DNA from: Paenibacillus sp. 481
GTDB taxonomy: Bacteria > Bacillota > Bacilli > Paenibacillales > Paenibacillaceae
Length of the DNA: 64,000 nt
NCBI RefSeq assembly: GCF_021223605.1
Contig: NZ_CP075175.1
Coordinates: forward strand, 1,778,001-1,842,000
Direction of reading: 5' to 3'
Of the stretch, positions 25,321 to 33,162 are shown piece by piece; the first letter of the stretch is position 1, and each line of letters starts with the position of its first letter. The translations under genes were made by a program, and so were the position numbers. Below the pieces are notes generated by a model. The model made no database searches. It was not told the DNA's origin and was given only the letters and a program-made list of their open reading frames with translations.

Positions 25321-27063
25321 TTATCGTTTTTTGACATAACACGTTCCCTCATCTTGTATGATCGGAGGAGGGGAAGCTACCCGACTGCATTCATCATGGC
25401 GAAACGTAACGATGAACGTTGTCCCTCCCCCTTCCTTTGTCTGGACTTGAATCGTTCCTTGATGCCGCTCCATAATACTTAAGCAGAGCGCCAGCCCAAG
25501 CCCTGTTCCTTTGGCCTTCGTCGTAAAAAAGGGCTCGAACAATTTACTCACAATGTCGTCTGACATTCCTGGTCCTGTATCTCTAACGAGCATTTGTACA
25601 CCTTCATCGCTAAGCCGCGTCTCCAACGTAAGCGTTCCTCGCTTCTCCATTGCCTCCATAGCATTGCGGGCCAAATTTAAAATAAGCTGCTTTATCTCCT
25701 TTGGATTAAGCTGTAACGTCGGTAGCTGCTCCGCGAGATTAAGCTCTATTTCTTGACCACGCATATTCGCATCCGCCCATAAGAGCGGGGTTAATTGGGA
25801 CAACATCTCATGCAGATCCACTTGCTCCTTTTCCACAATACGATTCTGAGCTAACGATAAAAAATCATTAATAATCCCATTTGCTCGATCAAGCTCCTCC
25901 ATGACGATGCGATAGTACTCGTGCAAATGGCTTGGACTTTTTTCACGTATTAATTGAATAAAGCCACGCACGACAGCCATCGGATTCCGGATCTCATGGG
26001 TAATACTTGCCGCCATTTGGCCGACTAGACTTAGTCGCTCCATATTGCTCGCTTCAGCGCGTAGCTTCGTTAACTCCGTTATATCGTGAGCCATACCGAT
26101 CGCCCCGACGATCTCCCCCGTTTCGTCGTTCAGAATCGCTGAGGCCATAATCGCAAATACCCTTTTTTCAATATCTGTCACGATCATTTCGGTCTCTTCA
26201 CCTTTTAATGCACGCATAACAAGCAGCTTGTCTTTCGTAATAAATCGAATGGGAGGCGGCAAATCCTCATAGCGAGCCCCTAGCAAATCTCCCTTTGTTA
26301 CAGTTGGGGTAAATGTTTGCATCGTTCGAATCATTTCGCTATTAATAGCGGTAACCTTAGCGTTGGCATCTACAGCAATTACACAGAGTGGCGTTGCATC
26401 AATGAGCTGGCTTAGTTTCTGAACTTCTTGACGGTACTGTCGCGATACTGTTTGATAGCTTTGCTGCAATAAACTTCTTTCTAATACGCGTTCGATAAAA
26501 AAGATGACGTACCATGCAGTCACAATGAATACGGTTGCATAAATAGCAATAACGAGTCCCGCATCGACTCCAAAGCTGATCCCACTTTTCCACATACTCA
26601 TTCGATAAACGAGGAAATGAAGCACCACGCCCACAGCAATAAAAGACAAGACAGTGATTATTTTGGCACGTGAGCCTTGCCGATGAAATCTAGGGATATA
26701 TGCGTAAATAAACGGGGTAACATACAACAGAATATCGCTCCATATGGAACTGTCCGGTTGCCCGCCCAACGTGTTTAACCCTACTAATGTCAATACATAT
26801 CCTATAATCACAATGAGGGCTAAGCGGAAACCGCCGTACAGTATGGCGAGCATGTAAGGCAATAAGCGAAAATCAAAGGGTTGCCATGGATGACTGTAAA
26901 ATGAAAAGGCTACACATAACAATACCGTTATGGCGGAGGCAAGGCTGATCATAAGGTGTGATCGTGTGCGGCGACCTGGCTGCATTAACACAAACTGACA
27001 TGAGAATACAGGAATACAGACGACGAAAATTTGTAGGATCGTTTCTGTTAAAGCAGTGTACAT
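25321..27063 (-). CDS. Membrane PAS-domain sensor histidine kinase
   Basis: 580 residues from the ATG at 27063 (GGGGAG 6 nt upstream; the ATG at 27069 abuts the RBS). Six or so TM segments (about 10-205), a PAS/PAC domain (about 215-335), HisKA with phospho-His356 in ASITHEIRNPMAVVRG, and HATPase_c (NLARNAMEAMEKRG; DTGPGMSD; TKAKGTGLGLALC). No response regulator is adjacent, so it is an orphan kinase. Orphan PAS kinases with this HEIRNPMAVVRGF box in Bacillota often feed the sporulation phosphorelay (KinA/KinB/KinE type). That role is inferred, not shown. Confidence 0.9.
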   Translation of the reverse strand: MYTALTETILQIFVVCIPVFSCQFVLMQPGRRTRSHLMISLASAITVLLCVAFSFYSHPWQPFDFRLLPYMLAILYGGFRLALIVIIGYVLTLVGLNTLGGQPDSSIWSDILLYVTPFIYAYIPRFHRQGSRAKIITVLSFIAVGVVLHFLVYRMSMWKSGISFGVDAGLVIAIYATVFIVTAWYVIFFIERVLERSLLQQSYQTVSRQYRQEVQKLSQLIDATPLCVIAVDANAKVTAINSEMIRTMQTFTPTVTKGDLLGARYEDLPPPIRFITKDKLLVMRALKGEETEMIVTDIEKRVFAIMASAILNDETGEIVGAIGMAHDITELTKLRAEASNMERLSLVGQMAASITHEIRNPMAVVRGFIQLIREKSPSHLHEYYRIVMEELDRANGIINDFLSLAQNRIVEKEQVDLHEMLSQLTPLLWADANMRGQEIELNLAEQLPTLQLNPKEIKQLILNLARNAMEAMEKRGTLTLETRLSDEGVQMLVRDTGPGMSDDIVSKLFEPFFTTKAKGTGLGLALCLSIMERHQGTIQVQTKEGGGTTFIVTFRHDECSRVASPPPIIQDEGTCYVKKR

Positions 27064-27122
27064 GCTCATCTCCCCTTAATGAGGTGGGAATATTGCCATG
27101 ATTAAAGCATAATTAAACCGTT

Positions 27123-27151
27123 TTGACAACGCGCTGGACGCATGTTTTAAT
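27123..27151 (+). promoter_or_regulatory. Probable promoter of the YtfP-like gene
   Basis: -35 TTGACA, 17-nt spacer, -10 TTTAAT, about 110 bp upstream of the start codon on the plus strand. Confidence 0.55.
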
Positions 27152-27262
27152 AAACATTTATTTAATGAACTGTTTTCGCTACAATAAGTAAGTATAAGCT
27201 GCAATTACGTATATAATTTTACAATAAATGATACGTGTTTTAAATAAGGAGAACGAATAAAT

Positions 27263-28540
27263 ATGCAAACTGATGTAATTATTATTGGCGGCGGCCCTTC
27301 CGGTCTAATGGCAGCTATTGCAGCTGCTGAACACGGTGGACGCGTTATGCTCGTGGATAAAGGGGATAAGCTCGGGCGCAAGCTGGGCATTTCCGGCGGC
27401 GGGCGTTGCAATGTAACGAATAACAAGAGCTTTGATGAAATTATTCGCCATATCCCCGGAAACGGGCGATTTTTGTATAGTGCGTTTAGCCATTTCAGCA
27501 ATACGGATATTATCGCCTTCTTCGAGCAGCTTGGCATCGCGTTGAAGGAAGAAGACAATGGCCGTATGTTTCCCGTGACGGATAAGGCGAAGACGGTTGT
27601 CGACTCTCTCATAGGAGAAGTCCGACGCCTTGGTGTTGATATTCGTATCAATCATCCTGTGGATGAAGTGCTGTACAATCACGAAGAAGGCCGCGTGCGT
27701 GGTGTTCGCTTTCGTGACGGCAGTATCGTTACTACAAAGGCGGTTATTATTGCAACTGGAGGCAAGTCTGTCCCTCAGACCGGTTCAACAGGCGATGGTT
27801 ATCCTTGGGCGGAAACGGCAGGCCATACGATCACAGACCTGTATCCGACAGAGGTTCCACTCACGTCGAACGCCTTTTTCATTCGTGAAAAGACGTTGCA
27901 AGGATTGTCTCTGCGCGATATTCGTTTAGCGGTGTGGAACGAAAAAGGGAAAAAAATTGTTGAGCATGAAGGGGATATGATCTTCACTCACTTTGGCATC
28001 TCTGGGCCGACTGCGCTGCGCTGTAGCCAGTTTGTCGTGAAAGAGAAGAAGCGTACTGGCAGAGAGACGGTACAGCTTACAATCGACCTCAAGCCCGATC
28101 AATCGGTGGACGAGTTGGTTCAAAGTACGCTTAGTCTATATGCGAACGAACCGAAGAAAGCCGTTAAGAACATTCTTAAAACGGTCATTCCTGAAAAAAT
28201 GGTTCCGCTGCTGCTCCAACTCGCGGAGATCGATGAATCCATCACGTATGACCATATTCCGAAGCAGCCATGGCACGAGATGTGCAAGCTAATGAAGGCG
28301 TTCCCGATCAAAATAAACGGGACCTTGTCCATTGAAGCAGCCTTCGTTACGGGTGGAGGCATTCACTTAAAAGAGCTTGATCCGAAAACGATGGGCTCCA
28401 AGTTAATGGAAGGACTCTATTTCTGTGGCGAGGTGTTAGATATTCACGGTTATACGGGTGGCTATAACATTACGGCTGCCTTTACAACTGGATATACGGC
28501 AGGCAAGCACGCTGCGATCCAGTTAACTCATAAAGTTTAG
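27263..28540 (+). CDS. HI0933/YtfP-family FAD-dependent oxidoreductase
   Basis: 425 residues. The FAD-binding Rossmann motif [18 protein letters not shown] opens the protein, followed by [34 protein letters not shown] and the C-terminal [19 protein letters not shown]. These define the HI0933-like flavoproteins (B. subtilis YtfP, E. coli YhiN). The ATG has a TAAGGAG RBS. The physiological role of the family is poorly known. Confidence 0.9.
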   Translation: MQTDVIIIGGGPSGLMAAIAAAEHGGRVMLVDKGDKLGRKLGISGGGRCNVTNNKSFDEIIRHIPGNGRFLYSAFSHFSNTDIIAFFEQLGIALKEEDNGRMFPVTDKAKTVVDSLIGEVRRLGVDIRINHPVDEVLYNHEEGRVRGVRFRDGSIVTTKAVIIATGGKSVPQTGSTGDGYPWAETAGHTITDLYPTEVPLTSNAFFIREKTLQGLSLRDIRLAVWNEKGKKIVEHEGDMIFTHFGISGPTALRCSQFVVKEKKRTGRETVQLTIDLKPDQSVDELVQSTLSLYANEPKKAVKNILKTVIPEKMVPLLLQLAEIDESITYDHIPKQPWHEMCKLMKAFPIKINGTLSIEAAFVTGGGIHLKELDPKTMGSKLMEGLYFCGEVLDIHGYTGGYNITAAFTTGYTAGKHAAIQLTHKV

Positions 28541-28654
28541 CTGCCTTGTTGCAACGTTTTCAACGTATTCTTATCAAGGATGGATTGAGAGCACGCGAGC
28601 TATTACATGTAAACGCGCAGTTTTTGAGCATGTGTAGATTCTTATAGGAGAAAT

Positions 28655-28782
28655 CCTGCAAATGTGCAGCAATATTTATCTGCAATAAGCTAATGCATCC
28701 CTTTAGAGACGATAAAACTGTACATTTGCACTTATTTTATCATTCAAGCCGCAAATGATGAAAATAGATGTAGATTTGCAGG
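28655..28782. repeat. TGCAAATGTGCA-type dispersed motif cluster
   Basis: CCTGCAAATGTGCA (28655-28668), inverted TGTACATTTGCA (28719-28730) and inverted TGTAGATTTGCAGG (28769-28782) are related units in opposite orientations within 130 bp of non-coding DNA. A degenerate fourth (TGTAGATT) lies at 28633. It looks like one copy of an intergenic repeat family. Confidence 0.55.
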
Positions 28783-28813
28783 TAATCCCTATCTCTTCAT
28801 GAAAACTTGATTC

Positions 28814-28880
28814 CTCAACAAGCCAAAGGCACAACAGCACAAAAGACACTGTCGTTTGACAGTGTCTTCGGCTTGTTGAG
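28814..28880. repeat. Two-tier hairpin with a GACACTGTC core
   Basis: Outer perfect stem CTCAACAAGCC (28814-28824) with GGCTTGTTGAG (28870-28880); inner perfect hairpin GACACTGTC-GTTT-GACAGTGTC (28845-28866). A related inverted copy occurs at 29179-29220. Confidence 0.85.
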
Positions 28881-28983
28881 AAACCTCTGTTTGTTAAGTC
28901 AAAGCTTTCTCTTAATTGAGATAACGGCAAGCAACTCCGCACTTAGCGGTTGGTGGTCAGCTGATTCACTGTGCCTTCTCTCC

Positions 28984-29166
28984 TAACGGTCGCCACAGTT
29001 GCTATTTCAGCGAATATGAACCCATTCAACATGTAACGGTTATGATGGCGCTTATTACGATGAAAACAGCTGGATGTTGAATGAAATCGGTGAAATAAGC
29101 TCACCTATAACCGTTAGAAATCAAAACGGGGTAAATCGGGCGATATAGTCACTGTGGCAACCGTTA
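28984..29166. repeat. Nested palindromic element, copy A (183 bp)
   Basis: Four 25-bp units of the form TAACGGTTAT-N6-GCTTATTTC: plus strand at 28984-29008 and 29034-29058, minus strand at 29092-29116 and 29142-29166. Units 1/4 and 2/3 are complementary, giving one long interrupted hairpin. The same layout recurs at 43928-44109. Confidence 0.88.
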
Positions 29167-29178
29167 AGAACTAATTTT

Positions 29179-29220
29179 GCTTTCTCGACAGCCTGGACAC
29201 TGTCATTTGACAGTGTCTTT
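29179..29220. repeat. Inverted copy of the GACACTGTC hairpin motif
   Basis: Read on the minus strand: AAAGACACTGTC-AAAT-GACAGTGTC-CA-GGCTGTCGAGAAAGC, closely matching 28842-28886 on the plus strand. The pair brackets palindromic element A. Confidence 0.8.
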
Positions 29221-29242
29221 ACTTTAATACAAACACAGCATT

Positions 29243-29268
29243 AAAAAGGACGAGGAACCCCCCGTCCT
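29243..29268 (-). terminator. Terminator of the 146-residue hypothetical gene
   Basis: Minus strand AGGACG, loop gggggttcct, CGTCCT, then TTTTAA. Confidence 0.65.
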
Positions 29269-29313
29269 ACGCTTCACTATGAGTTACATAACCTTAACGT
29301 ACTCACACGATCG

Positions 29314-29754
29314 TTACATGTGAATGCCGCCTTCAAAATGGTTCGTCGTATCCTCATCATCATGCCAGCCGAACGCCTCCTCATCCCGATGCGACAAATC
29401 ATCGCCTGTCGGGTCCACTCTGACATAATTATCGTTATCGACCCAATCTTCGTTCACCAGATGAGCAGGTATCGAAATCATATCTAAGCCGTATGCCGCA
29501 TTCATAATCGACGACTCTGTGAGTGCCGCCTCTTCAATCAGCTGTCCACCGAACGCTTCTGCAATTTCAAAAGCAGAAGTAAGGTCACGGTTATCGACAT
29601 GAACGTGCAATATACGTGAGCTTGCGCTAGCATCTGCTTGTTCCGAGCTGTCCTCGTCGAACACGGGCGTGTAACCTAGTTCCTGCAATGTGTCGAATGC
29701 GAGCTTGGCACTAGCCGCATCTGGAAATTGAAATCGAATGGCCGCTTCTTGCAT
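29314..29754 (-). CDS. Conserved hypothetical protein, ACT-like alpha/beta fold
   Basis: 146 residues, acidic and soluble. The first 95 residues look like a small ferredoxin-like alpha/beta domain (AAIRFQFPDAASAKLAFDTL, ILHVHVDNRDLTSAFEIAEAFGG). The tail carries Asp-rich segments (NEDWVDNDNY, WHDDEDTTNHFEGG) and ends GGIHM. No signal peptide, TM segment or catalytic motif. Convincing as a gene by composition and by a terminator just past its stop. I do not recognise the family. It follows ecsB on the same strand 85 bp away, without obvious coupling. Confidence 0.75.
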   Translation of the reverse strand: MQEAAIRFQFPDAASAKLAFDTLQELGYTPVFDEDSSEQADASASSRILHVHVDNRDLTSAFEIAEAFGGQLIEEAALTESSIMNAAYGLDMISIPAHLVNEDWVDNDNYVRVDPTGDDLSHRDEEAFGWHDDEDTTNHFEGGIHM

Positions 29755-29839
29755 CCATGATCCTCCTCATGTAGGGCTATTACTACCTCTCGCTTAATAT
29801 GCCCGACCGCAGGACAATTATGACAACTAACAGCACACA

Positions 29840-31108
29840 TTAGTTGTCGTTCCGAATCGATTTATGCATAGCAACACGCTCCGACGCAAAAGTTAAACTA
29901 ACAAGCATCGCTAAGCCCGCTCCTGCCACCATAAATAGCGGCACTGCCCACACAGGTGCGATGACAACACCCGCCGCACCAGCCCATAAAGCTCCTGGCA
30001 GCCAACTTAACATAAGCGCCGCGTGCATAGCTCCGCCCTTAATGTCCGCAGGCTTAAAGGTAAACATCGCCGGCAGCTCACCCTCCATAAAATGCTTCCA
30101 GTAACTGCTCAACCAATACCCCATAATGAGACACAGAACAGGCAACATGATCAACGCAATAATCTCATTTTTCAAACCAGTCATAACAGAAGCATAGACT
30201 CCAACACTTGTAAGCTGCAAATAGAACATGAGATTGCTTCCCCCACGCAGCAACGCTTTTACCCCAATTGCACCGATGCGCTGTGCATGTGTTCGACATC
30301 TCATGACATAGCCTGATTTCCGAAACAATAGCGGTCTCGATCCCCGCAACGACGAGGGCCTTTCTATATTTTGCCCGCTAACTAACAATGCTCCGGTCAG
30401 CTTCATCCTCTTTGCATAGTCTGCCTTTACATCACGTTCAAATGTGTAGCGAGCCCTGACTCTCCATCGTACTAATAACATCGTGATGTAGAGTACGACC
30501 ATGCTGATTCCAAGCAATATGAACGGCATCTCCACAAGTAAACATAGTCCAACTCCGTAAGCTAGTAGTCCCACAAAAATGAGCAGTTGCAGCAAGGCCC
30601 GACGCCAACCACTCCAACACACATGAACAGCATTACGCAGCACAGCAGCTAAGCAACTGCTGATCCATACGCTGCCTGCCAAGCTACTAATCGCCAATAG
30701 ATTCAGCTCGTAACCACGTACGAGCCAAGGCAGTAAGACGACCGCAGTCATCATAACGATCAGGGCCTGCTTTACCGCGCACTCGATGCAGCCAAAACGG
30801 ACGAACGTCTGCCACCATTTTGTCTTTTGACGTAAAAATAATATGTCGCCCGCTTCCGACCACGTACGTAAATCAGCAAACAAGATCGGAATTAACAACG
30901 GGAGCAGCCACAGCGTTACAGGCACATTTAACCAAGCCTGTGGTAATGGCTCATTCCACCAGCCCCAATAAAATCGGATGCCCAGCAGCAAAGACGGGAT
31001 TACAAAATAAAGCGCCACCGTCCAATCTATCGCGCTTCGTACTGCTTTCCATTCCGAAATTGCATGTTGACGATAACGATGCAGAACTAACGCATATGGC
31101 CCCTTCAT
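29840..31108 (-). CDS. ecsB: ABC transporter permease EcsB
   Basis: 422 residues with about eight to ten TM helices. The N-terminal cytoplasmic segment YALVLHRYRQHAISEWKAV and the overall arrangement match EcsB, and the preceding gene is a clear EcsA homologue. The EcsAB exporter affects protein secretion, intramembrane proteolysis (RasP), competence and sporulation in B. subtilis; its substrate is thought to be peptide-like. The start overlaps the ecsA stop as ATGA (31105-31108), so translation is coupled. Confidence 0.85.
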   Translation of the reverse strand: MKGPYALVLHRYRQHAISEWKAVRSAIDWTVALYFVIPSLLLGIRFYWGWWNEPLPQAWLNVPVTLWLLPLLIPILFADLRTWSEAGDILFLRQKTKWWQTFVRFGCIECAVKQALIVMMTAVVLLPWLVRGYELNLLAISSLAGSVWISSCLAAVLRNAVHVCWSGWRRALLQLLIFVGLLAYGVGLCLLVEMPFILLGISMVVLYITMLLVRWRVRARYTFERDVKADYAKRMKLTGALLVSGQNIERPSSLRGSRPLLFRKSGYVMRCRTHAQRIGAIGVKALLRGGSNLMFYLQLTSVGVYASVMTGLKNEIIALIMLPVLCLIMGYWLSSYWKHFMEGELPAMFTFKPADIKGGAMHAALMLSWLPGALWAGAAGVVIAPVWAVPLFMVAGAGLAMLVSLTFASERVAMHKSIRNDN

Positions 31109-31803
31109 GTTAGCGCCTCAAAGCACTCAAATAGCGTGCCATCTGGAATTCCACTCACAGCTCTCACTTCATCTAACGTTCCTCGGGCAACAATTTGGCC
31201 CTGATGAAGTAAAATAAAAGAGTCGCACACGCGTTCCGCCGTATCAAGGACGTGCGTACACATTAACACGCCCGCTCCACGCTCTTTTTCCGCTTGGAGC
31301 ATGCGAAGAAAACGCCCTGTCGCACGTGGATCTAGCCCAACGAACGGCTCGTCTACAATATACAACGCTGGCTTTAAAATGAATGCAATAATAAGCATCA
31401 GCTTCTGTTGCATCCCTTTTGAGAAGGTGGACGGAAAGTGATGCTTCACTTCTTGGAGCTGGAACATCTCTAACAGTTCATCCGCTCGCTCGTGCAGCGT
31501 CTCCTCTGGGATCTCATGGGCGGCAGACGCTAACTGCAAATGCTCCCATAACGTCAGCGTATCATATAAAATAGGCTGTTCCGGCACATAGGCATAAATC
31601 CCCGTGCCATCCCCAATCCGGATTTCCCCTTTAACTTCCTGCATAGTACCAAGTATCGTCTTAATCGTCGTACTTTTCCCAGCTCCGTTAGGTCCGATTA
31701 ATCCGACAAGCTGTCCTGTTCCAACTTCGAATTGGATGTGGTGAACTTTAGCATTCCCTGTCTCATAACCTGCCGATTCAATGTTGACTTCTAATACATT
31801 CAG
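31105..31803 (-). CDS. ecsA: ABC transporter ATP-binding protein EcsA, non-ATG start
   Basis: 232 residues. Walker A GPNGAGKSTT, Q-loop YVPEQPILYDTLTLWEHL, signature FSKGMQQKLM, Walker B ALYIVDEPFVGLDP and switch THVLDTAERVCDS all match EcsA. The N-terminal coding sequence (LNVLEVNIESAGYETGN...) is fully open, but the frame has no ATG, GTG or TTG between the upstream in-frame stop (the TAG of the preceding gene) and Walker A. AGGGGG is followed after 7 nt by CTG (31803), aligned with the normal EcsA Met; an ATT lies one codon earlier. The first ATG, far inside at 31644, would delete Walker A. A CTG (or ATT) start is therefore the simplest reading. Confidence 0.85.
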   Translation of the reverse strand: MNVLEVNIESAGYETGNAKVHHIQFEVGTGQLVGLIGPNGAGKSTTIKTILGTMQEVKGEIRIGDGTGIYAYVPEQPILYDTLTLWEHLQLASAAHEIPEETLHERADELLEMFQLQEVKHHFPSTFSKGMQQKLMLIIAFILKPALYIVDEPFVGLDPRATGRFLRMLQAEKERGAGVLMCTHVLDTAERVCDSFILLHQGQIVARGTLDEVRAVSGIPDGTLFECFEALT

Positions 31804-31827
31804 AATAAATCCCCCTACACGCTCGAA

Positions 31828-33159
31828 CTACTTATACATCAACTTACTAGCATGCAAATAGTCGAGTAGTATGCTTCTCTCCAATTCCATCTCTTGATTA
31901 ATTTTTCGTTCAATTTGTGACAATACCTTATCTGGCGATACATGAGAGTAAATATATTGGTTGATGTAGGACCGGTACCCACCCATTACTGCTAGATCCA
32001 GCGGAGTTGGACGAGACACAATCATCCGATCTGCTAATTCCATATACAACGGGTTCACCAGTTGTCCGCCTAGAAATGTACTAGTGTGCTTTTTTTCGAG
32101 CAAATCACGACGAGATGGTAAATGAGCGGTTACAACCGAATCTGTACTTCCGTTCTGATGAACCATCTTCATAAATTCCCAAGCGAGTGGTTTGTTCTTC
32201 GCATGTTCAGACATCATGAGTGAGCTGGCATCGGAAAATCCATATAAGCCAAAGGGAAGGCTTGTCGCGCGCCAAAGTCCTGCTGTGTTAGGTGCCCAAT
32301 CATGTAGCCTATACTCCCCCCACGCCCCCATGTAAACCATAGCTAAATTCCCCGAGCGGAGCATTTTCTGTCCTGTTTCATTCCATATGCTCGTGTTCGC
32401 ACCAAGTCCGCGCTGATTTACTTCGCGGGCTAAGGACAGACCCTGCTTAATCAACAGACTGTTCCGATTAAACATTAAGCTTTCGTCAAAGAGGGCCATT
32501 GTTGACTCAGATAGCTCCAAAGCTTCGGAATCCCACTGTGCAATAAAAATGCCATCCTTCTTTAACTCTCTTGCCATTTTTAGCCAATTTTTAGATTCTT
32601 TCATATAAGCAGCAAGCTCTTCAGGCTCTGATGGGAAACCGTATTTCTCTATAATATCCTTGCGATAGAAAGTTACTTTGGGTGAAAAAGTAATAGGCAA
32701 AGCGATCAGCGCCTTTTTATCAAAGGACTTGGCCATCTCCCACAATGTAGGCGCAATATCCATCTTCAAACGCCCTGCATCAAATGGCGGATCCAACAAG
32801 TTGACAATTCCTTCGATCGCATTGAACTCTCCAAGATTTTTATTTTCAATCTCCATAATATCAGGTGGACTTCCATCCTCCATTGCCTGTAAATACGCTT
32901 CCACATGATTATCAAACGTAAATTCCTTTACTTCTACTTCTACGTCTGGATAAAGCTTCTCAAACTGCTTTGCATGAGACTTATAGTTGCCATCGTAGCT
33001 CCATACGGTCAATCGCTGCGGGAGTTGTTCTGCAGACGGCTCGACTTTATCCTGTGGTGCTGTCGCAATATGCTCTGTCCGACAGCCAACAATGGGCAAT
33101 ATAAGAAATATGAACATGACGAAAATCGAGCTGAGCCTCGCCAAGTAAGCACGCGACAT
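31828..33159 (-). CDS. Extracellular solute-binding lipoprotein without a permease
   Basis: 443 residues, family 1 solute-binding protein. Lipobox ILPIVGC (Cys26) and then a typical type-D fold: LTVWSYDGNYKSHAKQFEKL, DGSPPDIMEIENKN, ALPITFSPKVTFYRKDIIEK, MVYMGAWGEYR, KPLAWEFMKMV. Usually such proteins deliver sugars to MalF/MalG-type permeases, but none is present. The gene begins 3 bp after the stop of the GGDEF-EAL gene, and its RBS (GGAGG) lies inside that gene's last codons, so the two are translationally coupled. The inferred role is ligand sensor for the GGDEF-EAL membrane protein. Confidence 0.88.
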   Translation of the reverse strand: MSRAYLARLSSIFVMFIFLILPIVGCRTEHIATAPQDKVEPSAEQLPQRLTVWSYDGNYKSHAKQFEKLYPDVEVEVKEFTFDNHVEAYLQAMEDGSPPDIMEIENKNLGEFNAIEGIVNLLDPPFDAGRLKMDIAPTLWEMAKSFDKKALIALPITFSPKVTFYRKDIIEKYGFPSEPEELAAYMKESKNWLKMARELKKDGIFIAQWDSEALELSESTMALFDESLMFNRNSLLIKQGLSLAREVNQRGLGANTSIWNETGQKMLRSGNLAMVYMGAWGEYRLHDWAPNTAGLWRATSLPFGLYGFSDASSLMMSEHAKNKPLAWEFMKMVHQNGSTDSVVTAHLPSRRDLLEKKHTSTFLGGQLVNPLYMELADRMIVSRPTPLDLAVMGGYRSYINQYIYSHVSPDKVLSQIERKINQEMELERSILLDYLHASKLMYK

Positions 33160-33162
33160 GAA

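Noticed and set aside
28545-28565. cre-like TTGCAACGTTTTCAACG
   Set aside because: It lies just downstream of a stop codon, not at a promoter, and the core differs from the catabolite-responsive consensus.
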